A DNA stretch of 64,000 nt from Spisula solida (GCA_947247005.1 OX365962.1:7227201-7291200); one strand, 5' to 3'. Positions 48,601 through 60,727 are shown, numbered from the stretch's first letter. Made by a program: numbers and translations. The notes: generated by a model not told the origin, from the letters alone.

Positions 48601-48769
48601 TCAATATGTCACGATTTCACTTCAACTTTTCACGATTTCTCTTCATTTATTCCAAAGATTTTACTGCAATATTTTCTATGTTGCTTTGATATTTCATGAA
48701 TTTGATCAAATAGATCACGATTCACAATTTTACTTGAACATTTTACGATTTTAATTAAATATTTCACGA

Positions 48770-49115
48770 TTTCACTGCAATATTTCACTACAATATTTCT
48801 CGATTTCACTGCAATGTTCACGATTTCACTACAATATTTACGATTTCACTGCAATATTCACGATTTCACTGCAATAGTTCACGATTTCACTACAATATTC
48901 ACGATTTCACTACAATATTTCTCGATTTCACTGCAATATTCACGATTTCACTACAATATTTACGATTTTACTGCAATATTCACGATTTCACTGCAATATT
49001 CCTCGATTTCACTGCAATATTCACGATTTCACTGCAATATTTCACGATTTCACTGCAATATTTTACGATTTTACTGCAATATTCACGATTTCACTACAAT
49101 ATTCACGATTTCGGA
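48770..49115 (+). repeat. 20-bp minisatellite upstream of the LPMO gene
   Basis: About 17 units of CACGATTTCACTGCAATATT with C/A alternation (TGCAATA, TACAATA), preceded by degenerate units from about 48600. Confidence 0.8.
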
Positions 49116-49256
49116 AACTTTGTGAATTTGCGATTTGAAACCATGACAATTTTGAAATTGAAATGAATGCTACTGCAGTCTTTTGTAATACATGTATTCA
49201 CCAGCCCTGGAAAATTTTATATAAGCAAATAAATATACCGCGTTATGAGAATATGT

Positions 49257-49330
49257 TCCGCCTCGATAGCCTAGTGGTAGAGCATCCGCTTTGAGTGCCA
49301 GGTGTTTCGGGTTCAATCACAGGCCGTGGT
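49257..49330 (+). repeat. tRNA-like SINE head
   Basis: CCTCGATAGCCTAGTGGTAG (A box) and GGGTTCAATCACAGGC (B box). It faces a near-identical head on the other strand 340 bp away. Confidence 0.5.
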
Positions 49331-49593
49331 ACGTATACCAAAGTTATTAATACTTCATGTGCCATAAGTATTAAATTGCTCTGTTTGGAAAATATTACAA
49401 TTACAATGTAGTTCTTTAGTTTAAAATAATTCATTTAAGGTCGATTGAGAAACAAGTTTTTCCAACTTATATTAATCACTCTCGACACCTCATTCCTGAT
49501 GTTATCCATCGCCACGAGGGTATGAGAGAAGAGATGCCAGTTTCCATCTTGCAAGGAAATTTCTGGTACCATTTTTATGCCGTCTTTGATACG

Positions 49594-49669
49594 ACGTGGC
49601 CAGGGATCGGACCCAGGACCTGCCGCACTCGAAGTAGACGCTCTACCACTAGGCTATCGAGGAGGCGGT
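49594..49669 (-). repeat. tRNA-like SINE head, inverted partner
   Basis: Minus strand: CCTCGATAGCCTAGTGGTAG and GGGTCCGATCCCTGGCC. It pairs with 49257-49330 to form an inverted arrangement pointing inward. Confidence 0.5.
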
Positions 49670-49926
49670 CGTTTTACTTGTTCAGGTGGTTTGTAATTCA
49701 GATGATATCTGACACATGTTTATCCGTATTTCTAGATGATTCACTCGTGTATTATAAATGATCTTATATGATCAAGCGATATTTAATGATTCTAATGTGA
49801 TAAATAATAATTTTATGTTGAGTGTCGGTACGTAGTGTTATTTTTAGAGCCATAGTAGTTCTAAGTACTACTTAAGTTCTAAGCTCAGTGCAGTTTTATT
49901 ACTTAAGAAATAAAAATCTGTTCGCG

Positions 49927-50078
49927 TATTTTGTCGGTGAATAAAACATGGGCAGGAGTTCGGATGCGGAAAAATTAAATCACGAGAGCACTCGTGATTT
50001 AATTTTCCGATGCTACGAACTCGTGATTTAATTTTCCGCATCCGAACGAGTGCCCGTGTTTTATTCAGCGACAAAATA
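49927..50078. repeat. 152-bp hairpin
   Basis: Inverted arms of about 60 bases (GTTCGGATGCGGAAAA and TTAAATCACGAG), with the inner CTCGTGATTTAATTTTCCG block present three times. Confidence 0.65.
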
Positions 50079-50735
50079 CAAGAGCAGAGTTTTTATTTCG
50101 ATTCTAAATACGATAATATCCCGTACTATTTAACTGCGCGCATTCCATTTTCACCCATTTGACATTGAACATAATTCCACGCTGAAATTGAGTGGCTTAT
50201 TAGCTGGTACAATTACCTCCCTCGTTAATTAAAACGACCTTCGTAATTTTCTGAAGGAAATAACGCATTTTAAACATTGAAGCAATTTTAATAACACGAG
50301 TATAAGGTATCTGTTTCATGAAATGAAAAATATAAATGAATTGATTATCAGAGGTTTTCATGAAAGGCTTTGTGTCGAGAGTATATTGGAGTTTCTAAAA
50401 ACAGATGCGTCATAGCTGTAACACTGGATACTCGTGTAACTTGCCTCGTTGAAGTTTTTTCTATAAAGTTTACGTTCATTCATTCATAAATATGTCACGT
50501 GATACGGGGCGTTAATAGTAACAGCCAGTTTGATAGGTACGCATTATTGCGGTAATAATACATGGCCTGGTTTGCTCTATACGTATATGGATTAATCCGC
50601 AGATCGTGTTAGAATTCAGAATTGTAACAAATTCATGCGAATACAATTTACTAAAACTCTGATGTTAAGCGCCGATAATTAGTGTTATTTTTAGAAACAT
50701 ATTATTTGTAAGCACTTTTGTAAGCTCTAAGCTCA

Positions 50736-51150
50736 GACAGTGTATCATGTGACCTTTGGCTACAGGTCCAAGACGAAATTTCACGATCAACATTGGAAAA
50801 CAAGAATAGCTATAAGTATTTTATTTCTTCATCGATCTTTATGAAACATACGCCACGCTAAGGGAAATATTATTTGCTTTCCATGAAATACAGGATCATT
50901 ATTCAGCAGCTTGACCGGTTTTTGACCGTGGCAAATATAGGTTACACAGGTTGCTGGATAAAACAGCACATCTGCTGAAAAATATCTTACATTTCATGAA
51001 ATGCAAATACATTTTCCCTTAGCGTGGCGTAAATTTCATAGAAATCAATGAAGAAATAAAATACTAATGGCTATTTTTGTTTTCCAATGTTGACAAAATT
51101 CGTCAGGACTAATTGTAGACAAAAGTCACGATGTATTGCAACACTGTCAA
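50736..51150. repeat. Family 4 fold-back element, diverged
   Basis: AGTGTATCATGTGACCTTTG at the left and AGTCACGATGTATTGCAACA at the right, with the same internal CACGCTAAGGG / CCCTTAGCGTGGCG inverted pair. Confidence 0.7.
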
Positions 51151-51825
51151 CGCTGTTTCATTACTTCAGTTTTGAAACAAGCTCAAGGGAATACAATTTA
51201 CATACATTTGTATATAACTCGTTAATATGTAATAATTTAATTATGATACATTAGAAAACGTTTTTAACATTGTTAAACGATGATATATTGTTCTCATTAC
51301 ATAGTATGATATACTATTCAAATGTCAGGTCAACCTACAGTACACTGTGTATATAAGACATGTGTGCAAATGGCTGGGGTTTTGCGCCAACTATGGTAAC
51401 CATAGTTAAACTCGGGACCGCGAAAACCTTCGAAACATACTGATACATATGGTAATGCCTAATAGACTCTTGGCGGGTATTCCAGGTTGTCAAACGGAGT
51501 CAATCGAAAGCTCGGCCATTTTCGTTTGTTCGTCTCCGGTAAACATATTTGATTCCAATGTATATAGGCCGAGGTGATCAGAATGCAGACGGAATATGGT
51601 AACCAGGAGCTATTGAAGTACCAGATCAAGCTGTCGCCAGTATATACGGAGAAAACGGTTGAATGTTCGTCAGGGGTATCTAAACAAAAGAATAAGTATA
51701 AAAATGACGTCAGTAAATTGTCATGACGGTCGAATTGTTACGGATCTCAAAAATAAACACATGTTTCTATTAATAGCAAATGGTAACTACATGTAGTAAC
51801 AAAGTGTATTTCTGCGAGTATATAC

Positions 51826-51965
51826 TTTCCCGAGCCATTATAACACCACGCGAAGGCCGTTTCCCGAGCCATTATAACACCACGCGAAGGCCGTTTCCCG
51901 AGCCCTTATAACACCACGCGAAGGCCGTTTCCCGAGCCATTATAACACACCACGCGAAGGCCGAT
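51826..51965 (+). repeat. 34-bp minisatellite, four units
   Basis: CCCGAGCCATTATAACACCA plus CGCGAAGGCCGTTT. The last unit has two extra bases (CA). Confidence 0.85.
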
Positions 51966-51987
51966 GGAGGGCCGATTACAGATAAAG

Positions 51988-52258
51988 AGTGGTAATAAGC
52001 ACGCTCTCACATTCGTACTCGACGTCATTACGTCACCATCAGAGTGATAATCGACACTCTCTCAGATATGTACAGGACGTCATTACGTCACTATCACAGT
52101 GGGAACCGACACGCACTCACATTCGTACTCGACGTCATTACGTCACCATCACAGTGGTAATCGGCACTCTCTCACATTCGTACTGGACGTCATTACGTCA
52201 CCATCACAGTGGTAATCGACACTCTCTCACATTCGTACTGGACGTCATAACGTCACTG
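51988..52258 (+). repeat. 55-bp minisatellite, five units, with paired CRE-like sites
   Basis: Unit: GTGGTAATCGACACTCTCTC, ACATTCGTACTGGACGTCAT, then TACGTCACCATCACA. Each unit holds GACGTCATTACGTCAC, i.e. two ACGTCA cores. Confidence 0.85.
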
Positions 52259-53026
52259 GTGCATCTGTTGATTGCTTAAAGGTCAGACGCATCGAACAGT
52301 ATATCCAATTCGGAAATGAATACCTTAAAGGCACCAGTAATGTCAAATATGTATCGTAGGCTTTTACACACGACTGTGTACGGTGGTGTATAATTACGAG
52401 TAATTTGGCCCTCTGTAACTTATCAGCCGCCGGGTCATTCTGCTTCAAGAGAGCCGCCTATCAATACTACGTCCTTCATATACAAAGCTATAATGATCCG
52501 GAGGTTGCGTGTCCGATCCAAGTACACAGGCGTTCTCTTGTTGCTTGATTCCCGGCGAGTGTGTAAGAATAGTATTTGGACTGGATGACCCGGTAAGTAT
52601 GAAAATATCTGTCCATTGACAACCAAGTTGACGGTGACATTGGTTTTACTACTAGTACTTGCCGCAATAGCCGTTGCTTGTATTTACGAATTCAAACATT
52701 AAGTACATTTTCAGGCGTGATTTATTACCCCGCTTAACCACATAAATTATTATTTTGGTTTTGAAAAAAAAGTAAATAGATTGACTGGTTTTTAAACTTT
52801 ACGTCATTTAAATATTGGGTTCGTTTTTATCGTTACCATCAATCACATTTGCACAGTCTACGTCACGTGGTGTAATCCAACCACAGCTAAACAATGTCAT
52901 GGTCGATCTATTGTATTCGTTAGATATTGTTATTTTGATAACGTGCCTTAGTTTATAAATTGGTTAATGACCGTGACACAATACTACTTAGCACAACAAC
53001 GTACGCCGAACGTGCGTGTATTTCGC

Positions 53027-53505
53027 TAACACGCCGATGTACTAAGTTGCTAACACGCCGATGTACTAAGTTGCTAACACGCCGGTGTACTGAGTTGCTA
53101 ACACGCCGATGTACTAAGTTGCTAACACGCCGATGTACTGAGTTGCTAACACGCCGATGTACTAAGTTGATAACACGCCGATGTACTAAGTTGCTAACAC
53201 GCCGATGTACTAAGTTGCTAACACGCCGATGTACTAAGTTGCTAACACGCCGATGTACTAAGTTGCTAACACGCCGATGTACTAAGTTGCTAACACGCCG
53301 ATGTACTAAGTTGCTAACACGCCGATGTACTAAGTTGCTAACACGCCGATGTACTAAGTTGCTAACACGCCGATGTACTAAGTTGCTAACACGCCGATGT
53401 ACTAAGTTGCTAACACGCCGATGTACTAAGTTGCTAACACGCCGATGTACTAAGTTGCTAACACGCCGATGTACTAAGTTGCTAACACGCCGATGTACTA
53501 AGCCA
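53027..53505 (+). repeat. 24-bp satellite, 20 near-identical units
   Basis: GCTAACACGCCGATGTACTA plus AGTT. Only a few substitutions are present (ATGTAC/GTGTAC, CTAAG/CTGAG, GCTAAC/GATAAC), all in the left third; the rest is uniform. The repeating LLTRRCTK frame is an artefact. Confidence 0.9.
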
Positions 53506-53523
53506 GTTGCAGGTTTTACAACG

Positions 53524-53929
53524 TTAAAGTCCCATTATGCCTTAAATGGCTTTTTTCAAAAAGCAATAGCTTGGCAACCTATCTGCAAAAATGATGCATT
53601 TTGAGTACTTTAGTTGAGTCCCAAAGATTGAAAACACCATAAGATGGAAGAAAACGAAGTAAAGCATCTAGTTGGTTTGTAAACAAAACAACGAAATGTA
53701 AACAATAACTGCATAATTTAAAGTCTAAGGGGAGCAACTCTTGCAAAATTAGTATTTTGCCATCCATACATTTTACTAAATGTGATTTTTGGCATACTAT
53801 TTCGACAGATATAGCTGACATTCTGTCGTCAATTATAGGTCATTTGTGAAAAATATCCTAATTCTTTATATTTAGTCTATTTATTGGATGATTGGAGAAA
53901 ATGTTTTGGGAGAGATAATGTGACTTTAA
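53524..53929 (+). repeat. TTAA MITE family 1, intact copy
   Basis: 406 bp with TTAA at both edges and the family inverted ends. It starts only about 20 bp after the 24-bp satellite array, so the array and the element share a boundary region. Apparent reading frames across it are shadows. Confidence 0.8.
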
Positions 53930-54074
53930 GAGATGGCATAAGTTGTTGTATGCAGATACCGGCAAAGCCAGATCAACTTTTTCTATCATTATGACGACAC
54001 GTGATTCTTACGATGCTTAGTTACATTATCTGTGTACGACGGACAAACGTATGCTTATTCTATCTCAAGCAACC

Positions 54075-55730
54075 ATTTTCAATCTCGATCAACCGTTTCC
54101 GATCTCCAACCAACCGTTTCCAATCCCCAACAAACCATATCCAATCCCCAATCAACCATATCCAATCCCCGACCTACCATTTCCAATCCCCAATCAACCG
54201 TTTCCAATCCCCAACCAACCATATCCAATCCCCAATCAACCATATCCAATCCCCGACCAACCATATCCAATCCCCAACCAACCATATCCAATCCCCAATC
54301 AACCATATCCAATCCCCAATCAACCATATCCAATCCCCAATCAACCGTTTCCAATCCCCAACCAACCATATCCAATCCCCAACCAACCGTTTCCAATCCC
54401 CAATCAACCGTTTCCAATCCCCAACCAACCGTTTCCAATCCCCAATCAACCGTTTCCAATCCCCAACCTACCATATCCAATCCCCAATCAACCGTTTCCA
54501 ATCCTCAACCAACCGTTTCCAATCCCCAACCAACCGTTTCTAATCCCCAATCAACCATTTCCAATCCCCAATCAACCGTTTCCAATCCCCAACCAACCGT
54601 TTCCAATCCCCAATCAACCGTTCCCAATCCCCAATCAACCATTTCCAATCCCCAATCAACCGTTTCCAATCCCCAACCAACCGTTTCCAATCCCCAATCA
54701 ACCATTTTCAATTCCCAATCAACCATTTCCAATCCCCAATCAACCGTTTCCAATCCCCAACTACTAGTAACCGTTTCTGATTGGTCAACTGTTTATTGTT
54801 GAGGATCTCATGGAAGATTGCCATTTCATATAATTGTCAAATGAGTTTCCTCGTAAAATAAAGTCTTTATTATTATTATTATTATTATTTCTAATTTCCA
54901 ACCAACCATTTCCAATCCCTAACCAACCGTTTCCAATCCCCAATCAACCGTTTCCAATCCCCAACCAACCGTTTCCAATCCCCAACCAACCGTTTCCAAT
55001 CCCGAATCAACCATTTCCAATTCCCAATCAACCATTTCACATCCCCAATCAACCGTTTCCAATCCCCAACTACTAGTAACCGTTTCTAATTGTTAAACTG
55101 TTTATTGTTGAGGATCTCATGGAAGATTGCCATTTCATATAATTGTCAAATGAGTTTCCTCGTAAAATAAAGTCTTTATTATTATTATTATTTCTAATTT
55201 CCAATCAACCATTTCCAATCCCTAACCAACCGTTTTCAATCCCCAACCAACCGTTTCCAATCCCCAATCAACCGTTTCCAATCCCCAACCAACCGTTTCC
55301 AATCCCCAATCAACCGTTTCCAATCCCCAATCAACTGTTTCCAATCCCCAATCAACCATTTCCAATCCCCAATCAACCGTTTCCAATCCCCAATCAACCG
55401 TTTCCAATCCCCAATCAACCGTTTCCAATCCCCAACCAACCGTTTCCAATCCCCAACTACTAGTAACCGTTTCTTACTGTTCAACTGTTTATTGTTGAGG
55501 ATCTCATGGAAGATTGCCATTTCATATAATTGTCAAATGAGTTTCCTCGTAAAATAAAGTCTTTATCATTATTATTATTTCTAATTTCCAACCCAACCAT
55601 TTCCAATCCCTAACCAACCGTTTCCAATCCCCAACCAACCGCTTTTAAATCCCCAATCAACCGTTTCCAGTTCCCAACCAACCATTTCACCTATTCCCAA
55701 TCACCGTGTCCAGCCAACCCAAATGGTCTC
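54075..55730 (+). repeat. 21-bp satellite in higher-order blocks with an AATAAA-(ATT)n spacer
   Basis: 21-bp units CCAATCCCCAATCAACCGTT with T variants (YCAACCR) fill 54075-54765, 54893-55070, 55196-55460 and, degenerating, 55588-55730. Blocks are separated by three near-identical spacers of about 130 bp (AACTACTAGTAACCGTTTCT ... GAGTTTCCTCGTAAAATAAA then GTCTTTATTATT). Both strands have long open frames; none is credible as a gene. Confidence 0.9.
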
Positions 55731-56059
55731 CATACTCGATCAACCGTTTACTTTCTCTAACCAACATTTTAAATGTAATACCTTACTCCGGTAACTGACT
55801 TTAGGTTCATGCTACTGCTAAAAAGTGTCTATCATCTTAAACATTTCGCTAATAGTTTGCTTGATGTTGAACCAGGAAATTGCTACGACGTAGATTTAAT
55901 TCATGCTTTGTTAGATCATTAATAATAGATTGGTTTTACACAGCACATGATTAAAGTAACTTGAGTAGGCTGATTTTCTGCATCTAAATTTGATTGATTA
56001 GTAAAACATATTAATACATAAATAACAAGTAATTCAGAATTGCAAGCAATACAGAAGTC

Positions 56060-56318
56060 CCCTACCGGTTTTAAGCCATTTTCAATGTTTCTGTTGCCAC
56101 AGCAACCACAATTTTTGTCAGAATCAAAATCTTTTTAGACGTGCATAATCCCCTTATTGCCCCCTATCCATATACCAAGTTTCATAAACTTAGCTTGGAA
56201 ACTGTTTGAGTTATGTCAGGATCCAGATTTTTTGACGGACGGACTGACTGACTGACTGACGGACGGACGGAGGGCAAACCTATGGTCCCCTCCGGTCAAA
56301 AACCGGTAGGGGACTAAA
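56060..56318 (+). repeat. Dispersed repeat with CCGGTAGGGG-type inverted ends
   Basis: CCCCTACCGGTTTTAAG at the left and AAAAACCGGTAGGGGAC at the right, with a GACGGACGGACTGACTGACT run near the right end. A typical short non-autonomous repeat. Confidence 0.6.
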
Positions 56319-56344
56319 AGCTAGGCTCAGTATGTTACTATGTC

Positions 56345-56930
56345 CGCTTTGATCTTCGATTTAACTGTTGCTGTATCTACCTTTATTGTCGAATAGTGTG
56401 TTACTGTATCCACCTGTATTGTTGTAAAGTATGTTACTGTATCCACCTTTATTGTTGAATAGTGTGTTACTGTATCCACCTTTATTGTTGAAAAGTGTGT
56501 AACTGTATCTACCTTTATTGTGGAATAGAGCGTTACAGTATTCACCTTTATTGTGGTATTGAGCGTTACAGTATTCACCTTTATTGTTGAATAGTGAGTT
56601 ACTGTATCCACCTTTAATGTTGAATAGTGTTTTACTGTATCCACCTTTATTGTTGAATAGTGTCTTACTGTATCTACCATTATTGTTGAATAGTGTGTTA
56701 CTGTATCCATCTTTATTGTTGAATAGTGTGTTACTGTATCTACCTTTATTGTTGAATAGTGTGTTACTGTATCCACCTTTATTGTTGAATAGTGTTTTAC
56801 TGTATCCACCTTTATTGTTGAATAGTGTGTTACTGTATCCACCTTTATTGTTTAATTGTTTGTTTCTGTACTCACCTTTATTGTTGAATAGTGTGTTACT
56901 GTATCCACCTATATTGTTGAACAAAACAGT
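56345..56930 (-). repeat. 33-bp minisatellite with donor-like GGTGGATAC units
   Basis: About 17 units. On the minus strand: AACAATAAAGGTGGATACAG plus TAACACACTATTC. One unit, near 56872, reads AAAGGTGAGTACAG, a textbook 5' splice site; two units have GGTGAATACTG. Open frames up to 192 codons are artefacts of the 33-bp period. Confidence 0.85.
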
Positions 56931-57949
56931 TTTAAACATTTGAATTGAAGAAAAAAGGCAGTGAAAGATAATAGCTTATTCACTCAGGTTCATACTACTA
57001 CCTATAATATATATTAAAAGAAGACATTAATTATAATACGAGAAATGTTTATGTACATAATGTTATGGAAACATGTGACTGGCTTGATTAATCAATTTAT
57101 ACTCACGGAATGAATAGTGTGTTGCAAAAAGATACTGTAAAAAACTGTAATTACAAATCGGACTGGAATTGTAGGATTAAACGGGAGCAGCAGAAGACGA
57201 AAGGCACAAAAAAGAACAATGTACAAATTGCTGACCATGCATGACTAAGTAAGGGTTTTTAATACCTAATCACCACACAACGCAATGGTTGTGGCCCGTT
57301 GTATTCATTATAATGTAGAACCAACTGTTGTTCCATCGACTTAATCTTTCAAGCGTGTCATACTGATTATGTATACGGACATTCAACTGATGAATTCTAG
57401 TGGAAGTGTAAGGATACTCGAATGGTTTAGTGCGCATGCGCAGTATACGGGCATTCCACTCATGAATATTAGTGGAGGTGTAAGGATGCTCGAATGGTTT
57501 AGTGCGCATGCGCTATTTGTCGTGGTACTTAGTGTGTAAAAATGCGTATGTGTATGGAACGCCATACCTGCCTTTTTACTTATACTTCTTAAACGATGAT
57601 GTAGTCAAGATAGTTGATGATGTGCGTTTTACATTCCGTGCAGAAGATAAGCCATTTGGTCCAATCGGAACGGTCCTTTCGGCATTTATCGCTTCTTAAC
57701 GTCGCCAGATAAAATGCCTCGGGTGTACGTAGGCGCTTCCAATTTCTACAGGCAAATAAACGATCTGGATTAGGGATACGTGGTCCATCTTCGCCAACTA
57801 AGTGTTTCAGCGAGTCCAGAGAAGCACTCTTTCTCGCCTTAGCGTGATCAAAACAATGAAGACGTAGATTACCATCGTTTCAGACAATGCATTGGTTCAA
57901 AACCTTGACAGGTGTATTCGACGCGTCCATCTTTGTCCTTTACGTTTAA

Positions 57950-59275
57950 AGATCGTACAGTAGATACGTCAGTTGGTTATGTACATTTAAATTCCGTACA
58001 GTAGATAAGCCATTTGGTTATGTACATTTAAATTCCGTACAGTAGATAAGCCATTTAATTCTGTACATTTAAATTTCGTACAGTAGATAAGTCAGTTGGT
58101 GATGTGCATTTTATATTTCGTGCAGTATACATAGATAAGTCAGTTGGTGATGTACATTTTATATTTCGTGCAGTATACATAGATAAGTCAGTTTGTGATG
58201 TACATTTTATATTTCGTGCAGTATACATAGATAAGTCAGTTGGTGATGTACTTTTATATTTCGTGCAGTATACTTAGATAAGTCAGTTGGTGATGTACAT
58301 TTTATATTCCGTACAGTATACTTAGATAAGTCAGTTGGTGATGTACATTATATATTTCGTGCAGTATACTTAGATAAGTCAGTTGGTGATGTACATTTTA
58401 TATTTCGTGCAGTATACTTAGATAAGTCAGTTGGTGATGTACATTTTATATTTCGTGCAGTATACTTAGATAAGTCAGTTGGTGATGTACTTTTTATATT
58501 TCGTGCAGTAGACATAGATAAGTCAGTTGGTGATGTGCATTTTATATTTCGTGCAGTAGATAAGTCAGTTGGTGATGTGCATTTTATATTTCGTGCAGTA
58601 GATAAGTCAGTTTGTGATGTACATTTTATATTTCGTGCAGTAGATAAGTCAGTTGGTGATGTACATTTTATATTTCGTGCAGTAGATAAGTCAGTTGGTG
58701 ATGTACATTTTATATTTCGTGCAGTAGATAAGTCAGTTGGTGATGTACATTTTATATTTCGTGCAGTAGACATAGATAAGTCAGTTGGTGATGTACATTT
58801 TATATTTCGTGCAGTAGACATAGATAAGTCAGTTGGTGATGTACATTTTATATTTCGTGCAGTAGATAAGTCAGTTGGTGATGTACATTTTATATTTCGT
58901 GCAGTAGATAAGTCAGTTGGTGATGTACATTTTATATTTCGTGCAGTATACATAGATAAGTCAGTTGGTGATGTACATTTTATATTTCGTGCAGTATACA
59001 TAGATAAGTCAGTTGGTGATGTACATTTTATATTTCGTGCAGTATACATAGATAAGTCAGTTGGTGATGTACATTTTATATTTCGTGCAGTATACATAGA
59101 TAAGTCAGTTGGTGATGTACTTTTTATATTTCGTGCAGTATACATAGATATGTCAGTTGGTGATGTACATTTTATATTTCGTGCAGTATACATAGATAAG
59201 TCAGTTGGTGATGTACATTTTATATTTCGTGCAGTATACATAGATAAGTCAGTTGGTGATGTACATTTTACATGG
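57950..59275 (+). repeat. 42/48-bp satellite, about 29 units
   Basis: Unit: GATAAGTCAGTTGGTGATGT, ACATTTTATATTTCGTGCAG and TA, with an optional 6-bp TACATA. Both sizes are multiples of three, giving open frames (DKSVGDVHFIFRAV on plus). A diverged single unit is at 57615-57660. An inverted piece (GCACATCACCAACTGACATG) closes the array at 59302-59321. Confidence 0.9.
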
Positions 59276-59344
59276 CATGCAATTGACATAGATATGTATA
59301 ACGCACATCACCAACTGACATGACTACCTTACCGTTTAAAGAAG

Positions 59345-59493
59345 TTTATAATATAACCTACATTTTGAGCCGATGAAAACGGCGGTTTTTTTGGCGGTTA
59401 AATGAAAAATTGGCGCAATTTCTATCGGCCAATTAAAATGCAGAATGTTATATTCGCTCGCTCCGCCCTTTTTAATCATTAGATATTTACTTA
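59345..59493 (+). repeat. Family 3 MITE, truncated copy
   Basis: ATATAACCTACATTTTGAGC to CGCTCGCTCCGCCCTTTTT and TTTACTTA. It lacks one arm of the right-hand palindrome. It lies just after the 42/48-bp satellite. Confidence 0.6.
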
Positions 59494-60064
59494 ATAATAG
59501 TATGATCTTACTATTGCATAAATAGAAGGCAAGTATGGCGTTCCATAGTTGAAACTGTTCGGAAGGAAATCGACATCGTGTAACATAAACTATATTTTAA
59601 TACTTTTATCAGATACATCATATAAAATGTCAACAACCAAATATAAATTACCATGCTAATCAGTGTAATAAATTATAATTATAGTTTATTAAATTAAAAA
59701 GTTGTTTCTGCTTTAAAAGAGTCTTTTTTTAGTAAATGTTCACCCTTGAAATGAATTAAAATGTTGTAACTAAAGATAAAATTAGATTTTTTGTAATTAT
59801 TTAAAGATTGAAATAAAATATGATTAAATCATATTGTTGTAATTAAATTTTGAAATGCACATTTGTACAGACAAATAACTTAATGCTCGTGATTTCTTAT
59901 TTGTATGGGCATATAATTCATTGTGGTTTTTGTTCAGTTAAAAAAACCGATCAACTGTAATAGCCTTTGTAGATGAATTATTGAAACCACAATTAAGGAA
60001 ACCAGGGTGTTTTGTCTGATGGATCGAGTGCAGCTGATAGTTATGTGTTAACAACCTGCACCAG

Positions 60065-60345
60065 TTTCCGTGTGGCTATACCACGTGACTTTTGGCTACA
60101 GTTACAAGTAGAAATGTGTAAACATTGGAACACAAATATAGCCATAAGTATTTTATTTCTTCGTCGATTTATTCGTCGATTTCTATGAAATAAACGCCAC
60201 ACTAAGTGGAAATATAAGATCCTTTTCCGCAGATGTGTCGTTTTGTCAAACACCCGGTGAAACCATGGAAAATGCAGGCTTCACAGGGTACTGGGAAAAA
60301 GGCCAATCTGCTAAAAAAGATCCTGTATTTCATAGAGCAAACATT
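60065..60345. repeat. Family 4 fold-back element, truncated
   Basis: The left arm starts GTGTGGCTATACCACGTGAC. The right arm is lost after AAGATCCTGTATTTCATAGA. Confidence 0.65.
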
Positions 60346-60727
60346 GTTTTAATTATTCAATATCTGTTCATCATTGTACTTGTACTAGTTTCTAACAGTG
60401 CAGTAACTAGATGAATAAAAAAGTGGAAGAAGTAAAGATGAAGATGTTCTGAACTAAATAACAATGTGATGCAAAAGGCCAAAATGCCATCTTTTTATGA
60501 CAAAATTACCTTTCAAGACGAACAAAGAAATTTTTTATTTTGCACTTAGGGTATTAATCAAGGTATGGTCTTTACACTTAACACTATCAAGGTATGGTCT
60601 TTACACTTAACAAACAAAAATATTCCTTGTCTTCAAAAATAGTGTTCCTTCACTGTTTTGCAAATAGTGTTATTGCATATGAGTAAATGAGGAAATTACC
60701 TCTGTGTTCTTATTTTGGTGGGCAGTG

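Noticed and set aside
52435..52690. About 84-codon minus-strand frame with protein-like composition (VTVNLVVNGQIFSYLPGHPV)
   Set aside because: No acceptor or donor could be placed and no family recognised. It could be a real exon, but I cannot support it.
52960..53604. 214-codon LLTRRCTK repeat frame
   Set aside because: Artefact of the 24-bp satellite; it runs on into a MITE.
54032..55463. Long frames (up to 256 codons) of NPQSTVS / PIPNQPF repeats on both strands
   Set aside because: The 21-bp satellite keeps several frames open at once; not evidence of a gene.
56327..56943. Frames of 119-192 codons on both strands
   Set aside because: 33-bp minisatellite artefact.
58348..59289. 313-codon minus-strand and 262-codon plus-strand open frames
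   Set aside because: Both follow from a 42/48-bp tandem unit without stops; no start context, splice sites or family similarity.
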